From Harpalus rubripes (Eukaryota > Arthropoda > Insecta > Coleoptera > Carabidae): a stretch of DNA of 64,000 nucleotides. Position numbers and translations under genes: made by a program. The stretch is from NCBI GenBank assembly GCA_963082715.1, contig OY720465.1:35569888-35633887 (forward strand), in the 5' to 3' direction. Shown piece by piece: positions 1 to 11,264 of the stretch (positions within the stretch are counted from its first letter, which is position 1; each line of letters starts with the position of its first letter). Below the pieces are notes generated by a model. It searched no databases and was not told the DNA's origin. It saw only the letters and a list, made by a program, of their open reading frames with translations.

Positions 1-368
1 CACGGCTTATTACCCATTGCTGGGTGTGCCAATGTGCTTAGTACACAGATTTCGGTAATGATGATGGGGTCTCGTGGCCGTTTGCCTAAGTGTCAGGTCG
101 CGAATCTGGGGAACCGGGTTCAATCCCGACCGACGCCAAATATTTCCAATTTTAAATGGCACAAAATTGACCCCTGTGGTGCACTCTCCACACCAGCAAT
201 GAGTTCCCGTGAGGTGACGCCTGGTAAGCGCCCGCACGGTGCAAATATTTCATCATTACTGATATGTGTGTACAAAGCAGATTGGCACACCCAGCAATGG
301 GTAATATGCCGTGATGATATATTTATTTTATTTATTTTATGATGACATATTTGTACCGTGCGGGCAAA
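1..368 (-). repeat. tRNA-derived SINE, reverse copy split by a second SINE
   Basis: Bases 1-57 and 346-368 together read as the reverse complement of the 3' half of the SINE seen at 65-338 and 24823-25098 (the part running from the GCCCGCACGGTGCAAATATT region to the GGGTAATAAGCCGTG region). The copy runs off the left edge of the window and is interrupted by the forward SINE at 65-338. The joint is a 7-bp duplication, ATGATGA, at 58-64 and 339-345. Confidence 0.75.
65..338 (+). repeat. tRNA-derived SINE, full length
   Basis: The 5' end looks like a tRNA gene: a box-A-like GGCCG..TGC segment near 75-95 and a box-B-like GGTTCAATCCC near 116-126. A tRNA-unrelated body follows, then a TTTA-rich tail. 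The same head, body and tail recur at 24823-25098, with partial copies at 3185-3357 and 8332-8482, so it is an interspersed family. It is flanked by the 7-bp repeat ATGATGA (58-64, 339-345). It is a retroposon mobilised in trans and not a working tRNA, because no complete cloverleaf is preserved. Confidence 0.85.
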
Positions 369-1993
369 AGATACAAATAATTCAATGGTATTATTCTGAC
401 AGTTTTAAAATTATGCATTTATTTGTAATTTTGTGTCAATTCCAAAGCTGTCACTTCAAATGAGCAATATTTATAAAACTTCAAATTTTATTTCACAAGT
501 TACTAAACGTGGAAAAATAAAACAACTTTTATTAGAAACATTTTTGTCTAAAATTAATAGGTAACTACAGCGTGAATACAGCAAAATAAAAAAATCTGAT
601 CTGGCCAGCACATTACCTTCCGTCAGTTCTATGTATTTTGTACAAATTCGATACAGCAAGTTTCAGAATTGATTCTATATTTGCAGTAAAATTATAACAC
701 AAACATACTATGTCAATCGCACTTGACACTGACATTTGTCTATCACAATTTTTTAAATTATATTAGCTGTTTCCAATGTTATTGCATAGCTGGCTGCATT
801 ATGAAATTTAATTTCTTTATAATTTTTTAACTCAATATCCATTGAATATGAAGTATAAAATGCAATCAAATCGTATAGAGAATAAAATATTCCTCATAGT
901 ATATTAAGTATTAAAAACGGTAAGGACAGTTTACCGATCGAAGACAATATTTTGTCTGAGATCGGTAATTCCTTAACGTTCGTGATGCTTATACTATTTT
1001 TTGCACGATCGACGCAAAAATTTAAAAGAAAAATAAGATTTGAAAATTATTTTGACATATTAAAAAAAAATATTTGTCATTTTTGAAGTAAGCTTTGATT
1101 TTTGTTTTTATTTATTTACCGTCTCGCCTCCTGAACGGTAAGTGAAGCATATCACTTATCGTATGACGGAAAATAATAAAATTAACAATGTATTCCTCAT
1201 GTAACGGATTTCAAGTAGACATCGGGTATGTACTGTATACCGGGTATGATGCAACAGAAGACGCATTGGCGATTTCAATGTTTATTTTGAAATTTTCAAA
1301 TATTAAAGGTTACAAGTTTTAAAAATACGCTTTTGGAGCCCGAGTACATTTTAATTTAAAGACGCGGTAAATAGAATTTAATATGCTATGATAAAGAGTG
1401 CGAATGTTTGCCTTCAAATAGGAGGCAATTTATTTGAACACATTTTGTGGCAAACAAATGTGGAAAATATTTTGTTTTCTAAGATTATTTAATCGTCAAT
1501 ATTTGTTTATATCAATAACTTGATAATTTTCCACTCTTACTTTTCGATTTGTTGTAGTTTTGAGACACCTATATGTACATACAAATAATAGCTATTAACA
1601 TACCTAGAAATGTTATGCACATCATAACTGCCGCAGATGTAAGTTTGAAATCCGAGCTCGTACAGCGAGGATTTAAGACATTTAAAGCTTGTTATGATTA
1701 ATAACATCCGTGGTTTGTTCAATAGTTTATCGGTTTCAGAAAATTAAGACATTATTGATAAAATCATTTTTAGAAATTCTCTCATCAATGCTACTTTCAG
1801 ATTGCTATGGTTATCAGAACAATTATTATGACATATTCAAATTATGTGCTTTATTCCTCATGTTTATTACTTTAGAATAAAGTAGACCGTATTTAGAACG
1901 ATAGGCTAACGTTATCTGTAGGTATTAATGAAGAGCATTATATTTTCATTTTATTTTATTTTCATTTTGTAGACCGTTGTTGAGAAGTCAGTA
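369..1993. other. AT-rich intergenic stretch with one perfect-looking hairpin
   Basis: I see no convincing coding exon here. The only structure is a 64-bp near-perfect palindrome at about 917-980 (AACGGTAAGGACAG.. against its reverse complement), which could be a tiny MITE or a hairpin. The remainder is AT-rich sequence without recognisable features. Confidence 0.5.
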
Positions 1994-2332
1994 TAGGGCG
2001 CGAGCAGACACGTGACTCAGGCGTCCTTGACGTACTTGGAATCAGCTGATTTGTGTGCGTATGTCATTTTGACAAAAACAGTGTCACTTTGACAAGACCA
2101 ATGTTTTGACTTATTTTGATTTTGAACTGCTAAAATGTTATTAATGTACAATTTTCAGGCAGTAAATACATGAAATTAAAAATAATAACTTCTCAAAAGT
2201 TCAAAATTAAAATAACTCAAAACATTGGTCTTGTCAAAGTGACATTATTCTTGTCAAAATGACAAGCGCACACAAATCAGCTGATTCCTAGCAAGTCAAG
2301 GATGCTCGAGTCACGTGTCTGCTCGCGCCCTA
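1994..2332. mobile_element. MITE family 1 (TAGGGCGCGAGCAGACACGT termini), copy A
   Basis: The termini are long inverted repeats starting TAGGGCGCGAGCAGACACGT and continuing through a shared CAGCTGATTTGTGTGCG block and a GTCAAAGTGACA-type block. The ends are bordered by TA. The same termini occur at 2353-2836, 14769-17037 and 55820-56166. There is no ORF, so this is a non-autonomous DNA transposon. The TA border fits the Tc1/mariner superfamily but does not prove it. Confidence 0.85.
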
Positions 2333-2352
2333 TTGTAATATTACCATACATA

Positions 2353-2836
2353 TAGGGCGCGAGCAGACACGTGACTCGAGAGCCTTTGACGTGCTAAGAA
2401 TCAGCTGATTTGTGTGCGCTTGTCATTTTGACAAGAACAGTGTCACTTTGACAAGACCAATGTTTTGACTTATTTTGGTTTTGAACTGCTAAAATGTTAT
2501 TAATGTACAATAGGGTATTCTCCGAGGATTGCCAATATTCAGCAAAATTTAAATGCTTTACATCTTTTGCAACAATCAATTTATAATATGTTCTTTTTGT
2601 TTTTTCCATCTTGTTTACCGATCAACACTAATATTTTATATAAATTTTTAATATTGGCAGTCCTCGGAGAATACCCTATTGTACATTAATAACATTTTAG
2701 CAGTTCAAAACCAAAATAAGTCAAAACATTGGTCTTGTCAAAGTGACACTGTTCTTGTCAAAACGACATGCGCACACAAATCAGCTGATTCCAAGTACGT
2801 CAAGGACGCCCGAATCACGTGTCTGCTCGCGCCCTA
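2353..2836. mobile_element. MITE family 1, copy B, a near-complete palindrome
   Basis: Same termini as copy A, bordered by TA on both sides. The right arm is the reverse complement of the left arm almost to the centre, including the TTAATGTACAA segment, so the copy is a palindromic dimer-like form. At its centre (about 2511-2678) is a second inverted-repeat unit with ends TAGGGTATTCTCCGAGGA. That unit is either a nested MITE placed exactly at the axis or simply an extension of the palindrome. Confidence 0.8.
2511..2678. mobile_element. Inner inverted-repeat unit (TAGGGTATTCTCCGAGGA ends)
   Basis: About 168 bp with inverted ends TAGGGTATTCTCCGAGGA at 2511 and the matching reverse complement ending at 2678; the interior is unrelated AT-rich sequence. 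It lies at the symmetry axis of MITE family 1 copy B. No second copy was noticed in this window, so its status as an independent element is uncertain. Confidence 0.55.
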
Positions 2837-3021
2837 TACAGTTTCTACTTAGTTACCAGCCTACTTTTGTACATGTAAACAATGGAATAATATCCTGAAA
2901 CCGATAAAGGAAATAATTGTCCTATTTTACCTTTAAATAAATGCAAAACTTAACTTTAATAATTTTTCAATTTAGGGTGCTAAACGAACTCTAACCTAAC
3001 AAATGCTCATCACGATCCAAT

Positions 3022-6000
3022 ATGGCGGACCCGACAATACAAACATTTTGTTGTCACCATGGCAACGATACTTACATGGCTGTCAGAATAATGGATGAAT
3101 TCAACACAAACACTTACAATGCTGTATGTCTGACGTCATCTGCATTAGGGATGATGGGTGCTATATATCAAGTACGTTACACACACTGACCCCCTGTGGT
3201 GCACTCTCCACGCCAGCAATGAGTGCCCGTAAGGTGACGCCTGGTAAGCGCCCGCACGGTGCAAATATTTCATCATTACCGATATCTGTATACAAGCAGA
3301 TTGGCACACCCAGCAATGGGTAATAAGCCGTGATGATATATTTATTTTATTTTTTAACAATTATACTTTACAAAGTGACAAAGGGAGGTCCTGGGTTCAA
3401 GTTATAGTAAGAATTACCCGTTAAATATTAGGCTTTAATGAACTAAATTGATAACACACTGACAGTATTACAAACAGAAAATAATACTGCCAAGAACTTA
3501 ACATGCATTTGTATACAGATTCAATAATAATGGTCCCAGATGCAAGCCTTGGGGTACACCAGAAGAAACGTTAATTATTCGCATTTTAAAACCATTGCAG
3601 ATAACTTTTCATATATGCCTTTTTCTTTTAGATTTTACCTAGACAACACAGTCCAGTAACTCATCGATGGTTGTCATTCTCAGCTACCAGAGGCCGAAAA
3701 ATCATTGTTTGGTTAGCTGTAGCCGATCTTTTAGCATCTCTGGGTATATAAACAAAATAACCAATAGTACAAATAGTGATGCACGCGAGGCGAGACGAGA
3801 CAACAAATATAAAATATCGATCTCGCTCTCGTTCTCGCACATTTTTTTGGGTCTCATCTCGTTCTCGCGCGAGTCTCGTAAAAATAAGCGCTTGCGCACT
3901 ACGTATTTACCTCGGTATTTACGTATCAGTTGAACTACAAAATACAAGTTTGCACCAATCGTTCCGTCTTCCGTGTATTTACAGTCGTATAACTATAATA
4001 AATAGACAAAACACTAAATTCTAGTCACCAAATTATTTCAATACGAACATCTTTTAATACATTCTGTCATCAGTAAAACTAATTAAACATTAAAAAAATT
4101 ATTTTTTGTAACTTAAAGTTTCTACACTTTATCACTAACTATATGCCACTATTTAAGTAAGATTTACTCCTAAAAAAACGCTACACTGACCCCCGCTGCC
4201 AACCAATCACTCCGCTTCACTCTGTGTTCGCTCCTATCGACGCTTAATTCAAAATCCTTTTCTTTTGAGAGACTACGGATTTTTAACTGAGATGAATTAG
4301 GGGCTGAACTAGTTCTATTAGATGCAAAACCGATTTAGTCTTTATTTTGCATTTCCTCGCTCTGCGACCGATATCATTCGACTCTAGATACTCAAAAAAA
4401 TATAGTCAATTCATATAATTTTCACATTCACGTGTTCTATGCACGAATTACCGTTGACTCCACTCCCTGTACGGTGCATTTTTCATTGAATTTATGAATC
4501 AAAGCTATAAAGTTACAAATACTTTTTATTGCGAGACTCTCGCGAGATTTCTCGCTTCTCGCAGTTGTTATATCGATCTCGACTCGAATTTTAAATTGCA
4601 ATCACGCTCTCGTTCTCGTCTCGCATAATGCAACGAGACGAGACGAGATGCGAGAGTACTCTTGCCTTGTCGTGCATCACTAAGTACAAATGACGAACCA
4701 GGGAGAAAAAAGATGAATGTCATAAAATTTTAAGTTTTAAACCATATTTTTGAAGATACTGTAATTAATCTTAGTCCAGAACTAAAATTGAACATTATTA
4801 TACCCACAAATAGATCGAGTTTTAACTTATGTGGAACCTAATACAATTTTACAAGTCTGATCATCGAATCTACTAAGAAAGATGCTTGGATCGTCATCCT
4901 GTCTAGCTCTTGTATCTTAGGAGTGTTACCGTGTTTGAAAGCCCCACCTCAATCTTTTAGTAGAACCAATCATCTCTGGTAGAAAATTGACATTCATCCT
5001 TTTCCCCCTGTCTCTTCAAACATTATATTATTTATTTTCTTCTAGCCATTTTTATACGATCGCTTCTTTGGCTTCACTTCAAATCAATGATGCCTGGTGT
5101 ATCAGACCACTCTTCCGTTCTAATATGCGCCATTTTGTCTGCTTGGGCCCAATATAGCTACTGTGCAACATGGGTATGGACATTATGTGCAGCTGTAGAC
5201 ACCAGACGTTTGTTACTAGATAGGCCCCAAAGATTGATAGTACATCACGCAGTAGCTTGGACCATACCAGCGTTACTTACGGGCGCTGGGTTACTGGTTT
5301 TGTATTATCCTGACGCCAAGTAAGGGAACATTAGGCCCTATTCTGTAACTCAATCGATAACTTTTATCGATCGATAATAAATTCTAGCCAATAATAATAG
5401 TAGACACTGAATAAAAAATGAAACTGGCAGATGCTACATTTGTTTCTATTTGTCAAAGATAATTATCGATCGAATACTATTATCGATTGAGTTACAGAAT
5501 AGGGGTGATTATCTTTTTTATAAGAGTGGATTGAATATTCGCGGACTAACACAGAAGAAGTTTAGGGGGGGTTGCCTTTTAAGTTTTTACAATCGAACAA
5601 TAACGCATGGTCCTAAAGCTTTGAGAAAATTTTTAGATACTGATAACTTTTTTAAAACTCTTACTTTTTAAACTAATTATTACAACAATTAACATTAAGT
5701 GTAATAATTAATATTTAACATTTAAATGATTGATAATGGACTATAATTTTCTTCTGACTTGCCCCATCATCCTCTGGCCAACATCTGGATCGATTTCTCG
5801 AATCTTTTGGTAAATGCGACGTCGTAATTGTTCTTCATTTGCAGCTTCCCATCCCTTGTCGTACACTTTTCTGGTCAATATTGACCAAAATTCTTCTATT
5901 AGTCGAGTTTGAGGTACATTGGGAGGATTGTCCAATTTCGGAACAAAGTCTACGTTGTTTTCGTTGTACCAGTCTCTAGTTATTCTGGCGTAATGGCATG

Positions 6001-9000
6001 AAGCTAGATCAGGCCAAAACATTATATCATCATTGGCGTGATGTATATTTAAAAATTGAAGCAATTTAGAGAGGCATCTTTAAATATAAAGTTATGCAGT
6101 TAAGGCTTCTCCTCGAACACGACCAATGTACGGCTGCGAGATATATCCAGCTTCAGAAATGGCACACCATACTAAAATTTTATCCTCAAATTTAGATTTA
6201 CCTCTGAACTTGACATTGAATGGGACAGACTAAAATATTTTTCGTCATCCATTACAATAAGTTTATTGAGAAAATCAATGCGCCTTAACGCACGACAACA
6301 TCTAGGGATTCTTTCTAATTGGGCCACGGTATATTTTGGTGCCTTTCTTCTTTTTCGAAACACCATGTCATTTCGAGAAAGTGTTCTAGAAACAGAGATC
6401 TTCGATACATCGAATCTTCTGGCTACATTTCGTTGTGACACTCCAACTTTATCTTTAACGGCTGCAATTAATCTTTGTTCTCTCATGTGGCTCAAAATTT
6501 TTGGTCGACTACTTTTGGGCAAATTAACACAGGGTAGATCTTCTTCACAATCTTTTATTGTCCGATAAATTGTTGCCACATAGATATTATGCTCGCAATA
6601 AACTACAACAATATCACACTTAGGCATTCGCCCAACAAGATTGTAAATTCCTTTACGAATATCTAGCTTATATGACATTTTGCTGCATCAATTCGAAAAA
6701 ACTAAACTGTCAAATGAAAACAAGTTAATTGTGATATTTTGTTTCCAGTGACAATTTGAGATTAAACATTATTTGGTATAAATACAAAACATCTAAAGCG
6801 AGGAACAAATTGAAATTAATATAGGTACCCGGACTAAGAAGGATACAAGTTTTCCTTTCACAGGACCAGAACCGACATATAAGACAGTATTCCATGCATA
6901 ACTGTACACAATTTTAACCTGCGCCAAATTACTACTAGAGAACCACTTTAGCAACAGAAGAATCTCTATAGTAACAGACAGCCAAGCCGCACTAAAAGCA
7001 CTAGAATCCTGTGAGACAGAATCTGGACTTGTTCTAGAGTGCATCCACAGATTAAATGCACTAGGAGCGAGGAACAAATTGAAATTAATATGGGTACCCG
7101 GGCATTCAGAGATCGAAGAAAACCAGGTAGTAGATAGTCTGGCTAAGAAGGGGACAAGTTTTCCTTTCACAGGACCAGAACCGGCTTTCGGAATCTCATC
7201 GGAGACAGTTAAGCTGGAAATAAAAACATTGCTGAATCAATGGTACAAGAATCACTGGTTGGAGAGACACTCAAAGCTCTTCCTAAATGAACCAACCAAG
7301 AAAAGAACGGAACATTTACTCGTAGTGAGCAAACAAGACATTAGATTAATAACTGGAGTCCTAAAAGGGCACTGTCTACTAAACAAACATCTGCACACGA
7401 TGGGACTAACACAAGAACCAACGTGCAGGGGGTGTGGTGAAGAGGAATAAACCCATCAGCACTGTATATGTCACTGTGAAGCCTTTACGAGCAGCAGATA
7501 TAATATCCTGGGGGCAGAAAAGATCCAGCAGGATATGGTAAAAGATCTGAAGAAAACCTTGGAGTTTATTAAACAAACAGGACTCCTAGCATAGGAGTAA
7601 ATCTGGAGGGTACAATAGATCTACAGGTCGTAGTACAGGGATCCACAGGAGACCACCTCTTGTAATATAAATCACCTCAGTTACAAACACTGTTGTAGTT
7701 TTTATCGTCCTTGAAAAGTTAGCGATTTTATATTAAGGCGGATCAGCAAAATAGCGCCAGCAATCCCTGTACCAACTAGGCATTACCGAGAATGACGGAT
7801 TTGTGTTTGCCGCCAGAGACATTACCAACAGTTCACATAACCTTACATAAAACAATTCTTCATCTAGTGCTTCTATCTGTGTGTTGGACCACGAAAATTT
7901 CAATTCACCTTTGTATTAGTAAATAATAATAATAGCTTCTTTTAGGTGTCACACAAATGTGTCTCTCTCAATAGCTTTATTGCGTATTTTACCAAATTAT
8001 CTCTTTACCTATATTCCGATAACTGTGGTGATGGTCACGAACCCCTGGCTATACTCCAGCAGTTGCAAAGCTATGGAGAGACTTCTCACAAGTCGTCTAG
8101 GTCAGGTTACCTCCAGAGAACGAGAAGTTCTCCACGCAGTGAAGGTGAAATTTGCGTTAACAAACGCAGTGTTCTATTTTTGTTGGTTGCCGAATTTGTT
8201 TAACGGAGTGGTGCTGTGGACTATGTGGAAAAGTTTGCCAGTACAACTGGTTGTTGCCACGTGGTACTTTATGGTAAGAGGAATATAATAAATATATATA
8301 CAGGTGTCCAAAAAATTCAAGAAAGAATATTTAGGGATCTCGTGACCGTGTGCCTGAATGTCTGGTCGTTAATCTGGGTACCCGGGTTCGATCTTGACCG
8401 ACACCAAAATTATTTCGGATTTTAAATGGCACAAAAGTGATCCATGTAGTGCAATCTCCACGCCAGCAAAGAATGCCCGTGTGGTAGCTTTCCAACGATG
8501 TCTATTTAGATAAATTACCTGTGGTTATTTGTTTCAAACAGCAAAAATACATACATACATACATACATACATACATAAATTCAAGCATTTTCCACTTAGT
8601 GGGTTAGCACAAACCCGAAACAAAAATAACATCAACCACAAAAATAATCACTCGCTCTTTCAACAACATTCTTACTAACCTGACATCATACAATAAATAT
8701 TCCTCACTCTTAACATATTAAAGTGACCGATTTTCGGTAGCGAAACACCGCAACCGGACCTCAATAATAGTTACGAAACAATCATCCTTCGCCAAACATT
8801 CCCGTCTAAGCACACTTCTTTCGCCTCGACCACATTCATAACCGCATTCATATACGCTCTTCTTCTCTTCCCACTCGGAAACTTTCTCTCTTTTAGTACC
8901 TTATCAATCACATCCATCCACTTTTAGTCATTGGACGGCCACGCAATCGAACACCCTCAATTTCACCAAGATATATACGCTTTGCAAGCCGTTTACTCTT

Positions 9001-9686
9001 CATTCTCTCCACATGACCAAACCATCTCAACTGGCTCATTCCTACTCTCTTAACAACATTCTTGATACACCAAATTATTCCTCACGCGATACCGTCTTAC
9101 ATATCCACATACACCACGTAAAATATCTCATTTCCACTGCAGTCACTCTCTTCTTATGCTTTGCCGTCTATGTTCAACATTCGCTTCCATACATCAAAGC
9201 AGGTACTAGCACTCCATTATACACACTTAACCGAGCTTCTCCAGATACGTTTACGTTTCGAGCAAACGTACCCAGAGCACCCATAACCTTACACGCCCCA
9301 TTCACTTTCCTTTTAATTTCTCTATCAATTCGACCATCCCTTGACATCATGCTACCCTAATATACAATTATTAAATTGTGTGCGTTAATCGACGATTGAT
9401 ATAGTAACGAGATTTCAACACATAAAAAATATTTATTTCTATTTTGTTTTAGGCTTTTGTGAACCCTTTGCAAGCCCTGTTTAACAGCTTCGTCTATCGT
9501 CGTTGGACTGCAGGTACCGAAAAAATATCGTTACCCTGGATCTATATTTGTGGGGTAAAGCCCAAAGCTTCCCTTAATTCATCTTTTATGGCATCTACTA
9601 CGAGTCAAACTTCTAGTCTAATAAGAGAAGAAAACCTACCTCTGTTGAGAAGTATACCTAGGGCTAGCATTAATAGATACGCCTAA
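3022..9686 (+). CDS. GPR143: GPR143 (ocular albinism type 1)-like G protein-coupled receptor, five coding exons
   Basis: Exons: 3022-3171, 3632-3743, 5046-5319, 7946-8273, 9453-9686. All junctions are GT..AG and the phases agree, giving 365 residues. The start at 3022 is favoured over the in-frame ATG at 3091 because the resulting N-terminus carries a TFCC motif as vertebrate GPR143 does. Segments that match the family: WLAVADLLASL in TM2 (about residues 77-87), AVDTRR after TM3, VLYYPDAKC after TM4, VVMVTNPWLYS in TM5, a KVKFALTN..FYFCWLPN run in TM6, and NPLQALFNSFVYRRW in TM7. In vertebrates GPR143 is an intracellular (melanosome/lysosome) receptor proposed to bind L-DOPA; the ligand here is not inferable. 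The C-terminal tail (about 55 residues) is Ser-rich. Length is close to human (404), with a shorter tail. Introns hold a partial SINE, a hAT MITE, a Tc1-like relic and retrotransposon fragments, but all exons look intact. No alignment was run. Confidence 0.85.
3185..3357 (+). repeat. SINE, 3' part only (GPR143 intron 1)
   Basis: Starts within the body of the SINE family (CCCCTGTGGTGCACTCTCCA) and continues to the GGGTAATAAGCCGTG end and TTTA-rich tail. The tRNA-like head is missing, as expected for a 5'-truncated retroposon. It begins 14 bases after the exon 1 donor site of the receptor gene. Confidence 0.75.
3774..4682. mobile_element. hAT-type MITE (TAGTGATGCACG termini)
   Basis: Inverted termini TAGTGATGCACG..CGTGCATCACTA are flanked by an exact 8-bp duplication, AGTACAAA (3766-3773 and 4683-4690), the hAT hallmark. 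Both sub-termini are rich in CGAGA and CTCGC repeats. No transposase ORF is present. A second copy of the family, interrupted by a mariner, lies at 51912-54270. It is inserted in intron 2 of the GPR143-like gene. Confidence 0.88.
4699..5010. mobile_element. MITE with CAGGG..GATGAATGTC termini
   Basis: Left end CAGGGAGAAAAAAGATGAAT and right end reading, in reverse complement, CAGGGGGAAAAGGATGAATG. Related termini enclose 48329-49997, and a right half lies near 51750-51895. There is no ORF. It ends about 35 bp before GPR143 exon 3 and may therefore border the splice region of that exon. Confidence 0.65.
5336..5502. mobile_element. Short MITE (CCCTATTCTGTAACTCAATC termini)
   Basis: A compact element of about 167 bp with inverted ends CCCTATTCTGTAACTCAATC and its reverse complement, followed by ATCGAT-rich sub-terminal sequence on both sides. 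It is non-coding and begins 17 bp downstream of the GPR143 exon 3 splice donor. Confidence 0.75.
5741..6678 (-). pseudogene. Tc1/mariner-superfamily transposase relic (D-D-E type)
   Basis: Read right to left, an ATG at 6678 opens a helix-turn-helix region (SQRNVARRFDVSKISVSRTL), followed by the first catalytic Asp in VMDDEKYF. The frame then shifts near 6230-6240; the expected continuation (KFEDKILVWCAISEAG) is present in another frame. The frame is recovered in 6064-5741, which holds the second Asp (FWPDLASCHYA) and a Glu (RLIEEFW) after about 37 intervening residues. The frameshift and stop codons around 6070-6230 make it inactive. Terminal inverted repeats were not identified. It lies in GPR143 intron 3. 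Confidence 0.8.
6797..7650 (+). pseudogene. Non-LTR retrotransposon 3' end, RNase H domain
   Basis: An open frame from about 6906 encodes an RNase H-like domain: KLLLENHF, then SIVTDSQAALKAL with a catalytic Asp, then LIWVPGHSEIEENQVVDSLAKKG. A C-terminal Cys motif (CRGCGEE...HQHCICHC) is broken by a TAA at 7448-7450; the frame continues to a stop near 7593. This is the tail of an I/R1/Jockey-like element. Bases 6797-6890 are a partly deleted duplicate of 7066-7185 placed in front of it. The fragment is 5'-truncated and inactive. Confidence 0.75.
7651..7945 (+). other. Remainder of GPR143 intron 3
   Basis: Retrotransposon 3' untranslated-like sequence grades into unremarkable intron, ending in the CTTCTTTTAG acceptor before exon 4. 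I see no further feature. Confidence 0.5.
8332..8482 (+). repeat. SINE, 3'-truncated and diverged copy
   Basis: Has the tRNA-like head (CTCGTGACCGTGTGCCTGAA, then GGGTTCGATC) and part of the body (GGCACAAAAGTGATCCATG). It breaks off after GCCCGTGTGGTA. Several substitutions in box B suggest an older insertion. It lies in GPR143 intron 4. Confidence 0.75.
8547..9362 (-). pseudogene. RTE-like non-LTR retrotransposon 3' end, 5'-truncated
   Basis: On the minus strand from 9362 the translation resembles the end of an endonuclease/reverse transcriptase polyprotein: a VYNGVLVPALMYGSE segment, later QLRWFGHVERM, then GEIEGVRLRGRP, ending in NVWRRMIVS with a stop at 8773-8771. Several stops (for example just after YGSEC) and frameshifts break it. 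The 3' UTR carries GCTACCGAAAATCGGTCACT, which recurs at about 58138-58157, and the element ends in a (GTAT)n tail (CATA repeats at 8547-8576 on the + strand), a common tail type for RTE elements. Confidence 0.8.
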
Positions 9687-9766
9687 ATGACTTATTGTAC
9701 TTTTAAAAATATGTAGATATACTTAAATCGAATAACGGTATAGTTTTATACTTAAAATATTCTAAT

Positions 9767-10338
9767 AAGGGCCACTTTTAAAATTATTAGGTAAACCTCG
9801 TATAACGCTATACCAGGTATAAAATTGGAAATCGTATTTTACAAACCTCGGATAAACCTTAGATAGAATAAACACCAGTATTTCTTATCCCATGGAAATT
9901 GGTCGTATAAACGTTGGATAACTTTATCCCTGGTTCTTATGGTTACCACGTAAACACATATTCATACCTTTGACAGATTTCAATAATAGTATATTGTGTT
10001 ATTAGGAGTAAAAGTGATACTTTGTGTGGCGAGCATGGAAGTTTGCACGACGAACGAAGCGAGTCCGACAATTGCATGCGAAATGAAATTTCTACCTTGT
10101 GAATCAAGTCACAAAAAATGCCATTTCTACGACGTTTGAAAAAAAAGTATTTTATCATCACTCTGAGAATCAAAAACATCGTTTATATCATCTAACATCG
10201 TGAAAAATGTAAATTAGAAGATAGATAAAAATGCATTGTAAAAGACAATTTTGTTTATCGAAGGTATAATTCCTAGGATAAACTTATACCTCCGATAGCT
10301 ATACCATAGTTTATCCATCAATTGTAAAAGTGGCCCTT
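9767..10338. mobile_element. MITE (AAGGGCCACTTTTA termini)
   Basis: Inverted termini AAGGGCCACTTTTA at 9767 and the matching TAAAAGTGGCCCTT ending at 10338, with related GGTATAA/TTATACC sub-terminal blocks. No ORF of note. It lies just downstream of the GPR143 stop codon; if the polyadenylation signal at 10500 is the one used, it forms part of the 3' UTR. Confidence 0.75.
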
Positions 10339-10499
10339 ATGCAAAGAAAAATTGTGCACAGTGTGCTTTTGGATAAATGTTTTTATATTTTGTAACATAA
10401 ATGTTGTAAAATTATTGTAGAATGTAAGTTTTAAATTATTTTAAAATGTATGTATTTATAATAATTTATAAAAATTGCGGAAGTTGTTCTGTTCTATTA

Positions 10500-10505
10500 A
10501 ATAAA
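10500..10505 (+). promoter_or_regulatory. Candidate polyadenylation signal for the GPR143-like gene
   Basis: AATAAA, about 0.8 kb after the stop codon at 9686. It is a plausible but unproven end signal, since the MITE at 9767-10338 lengthens the interval. Confidence 0.35.
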
Positions 10506-11256
10506 TAGATAATTCGTCAATTAAATTTTTGTTTACCTTTGAGAGGCCATCTTGTAGCGTTTTCCATTTATGTATTTAATTTTGCACTTAGTGCAGCTAA
10601 TGGCGTCATGTCCGATACTAGTAGTTGTTACAACACATGTGTAATGCATTTTAAATTGAACATGTTACATTTTCATTCATTTTTAATTTGTATAAAATAA
10701 TATATTATAAATTAGTTTTCAATTGCTACAAGGAATATTATATAAAGCAATAGGTAAACAGGTTCAAGATCGCACACCAGTTCCGGAACAGGTGTTTACA
10801 ATAACAAAGCTATTATTTGTAGAAACAGGTTCATTAACAAATAATCAGCTCATTAGATAAAACAGATTTGATATCTGTATAAACAAGTTAAAAATATAAT
10901 GAAATAAATTTAATCTGTTGCTGGTAACCTGTTCCAGATGTTTACCATACTCTCTTAGTTCGTTGCTGATAAAAGCCTTTTAGGGAATGTCCTTTATTTA
11001 ACTCACTTTCTTTGTTAATAACAAACCCATATTTATCACACCAACAAAAAGAACAGATATCCTCAAAATTTTCATATGACATATCTGTATTCACATGATC
11101 AGTATATACATATTTTAAATTCATGTAATCTTGTTTAAATAATATTTATTTTTTCTATGTAATGTTAACAATAGATATCACTACACAAGTACATTATATG
11201 TACTTACACAATTATTTTTTAAAACTGAAAATATATAAATTTTACAGACTGCTCTG
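10506..11256. other. AT-rich intergenic stretch
   Basis: No convincing exon or element. Around 10757-10940 there are a few short inverted AGGTTC/GAACCT and CAGGTG-type words (ACCAGTTCCGGAACAGGTG) that may be an eroded MITE. Confidence 0.4.
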
Positions 11257-11264
11257 ACAAGAAC

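Noticed and set aside
65..140. tRNA gene
   Set aside because: Box A and box B words are present, but the sequence is the head of an interspersed SINE seen several times and does not keep a full cloverleaf.
3126..3323. 65-codon ORF spanning GPR143 exon 1 and intron 1
   Set aside because: It runs across the splice donor into a SINE; the receptor frame is different and matches its family.
9013..9360. 115-codon plus-strand ORF in GPR143 intron 4
   Set aside because: It is antisense to the RTE-like reverse transcriptase remnant, whose protein similarity is on the minus strand.
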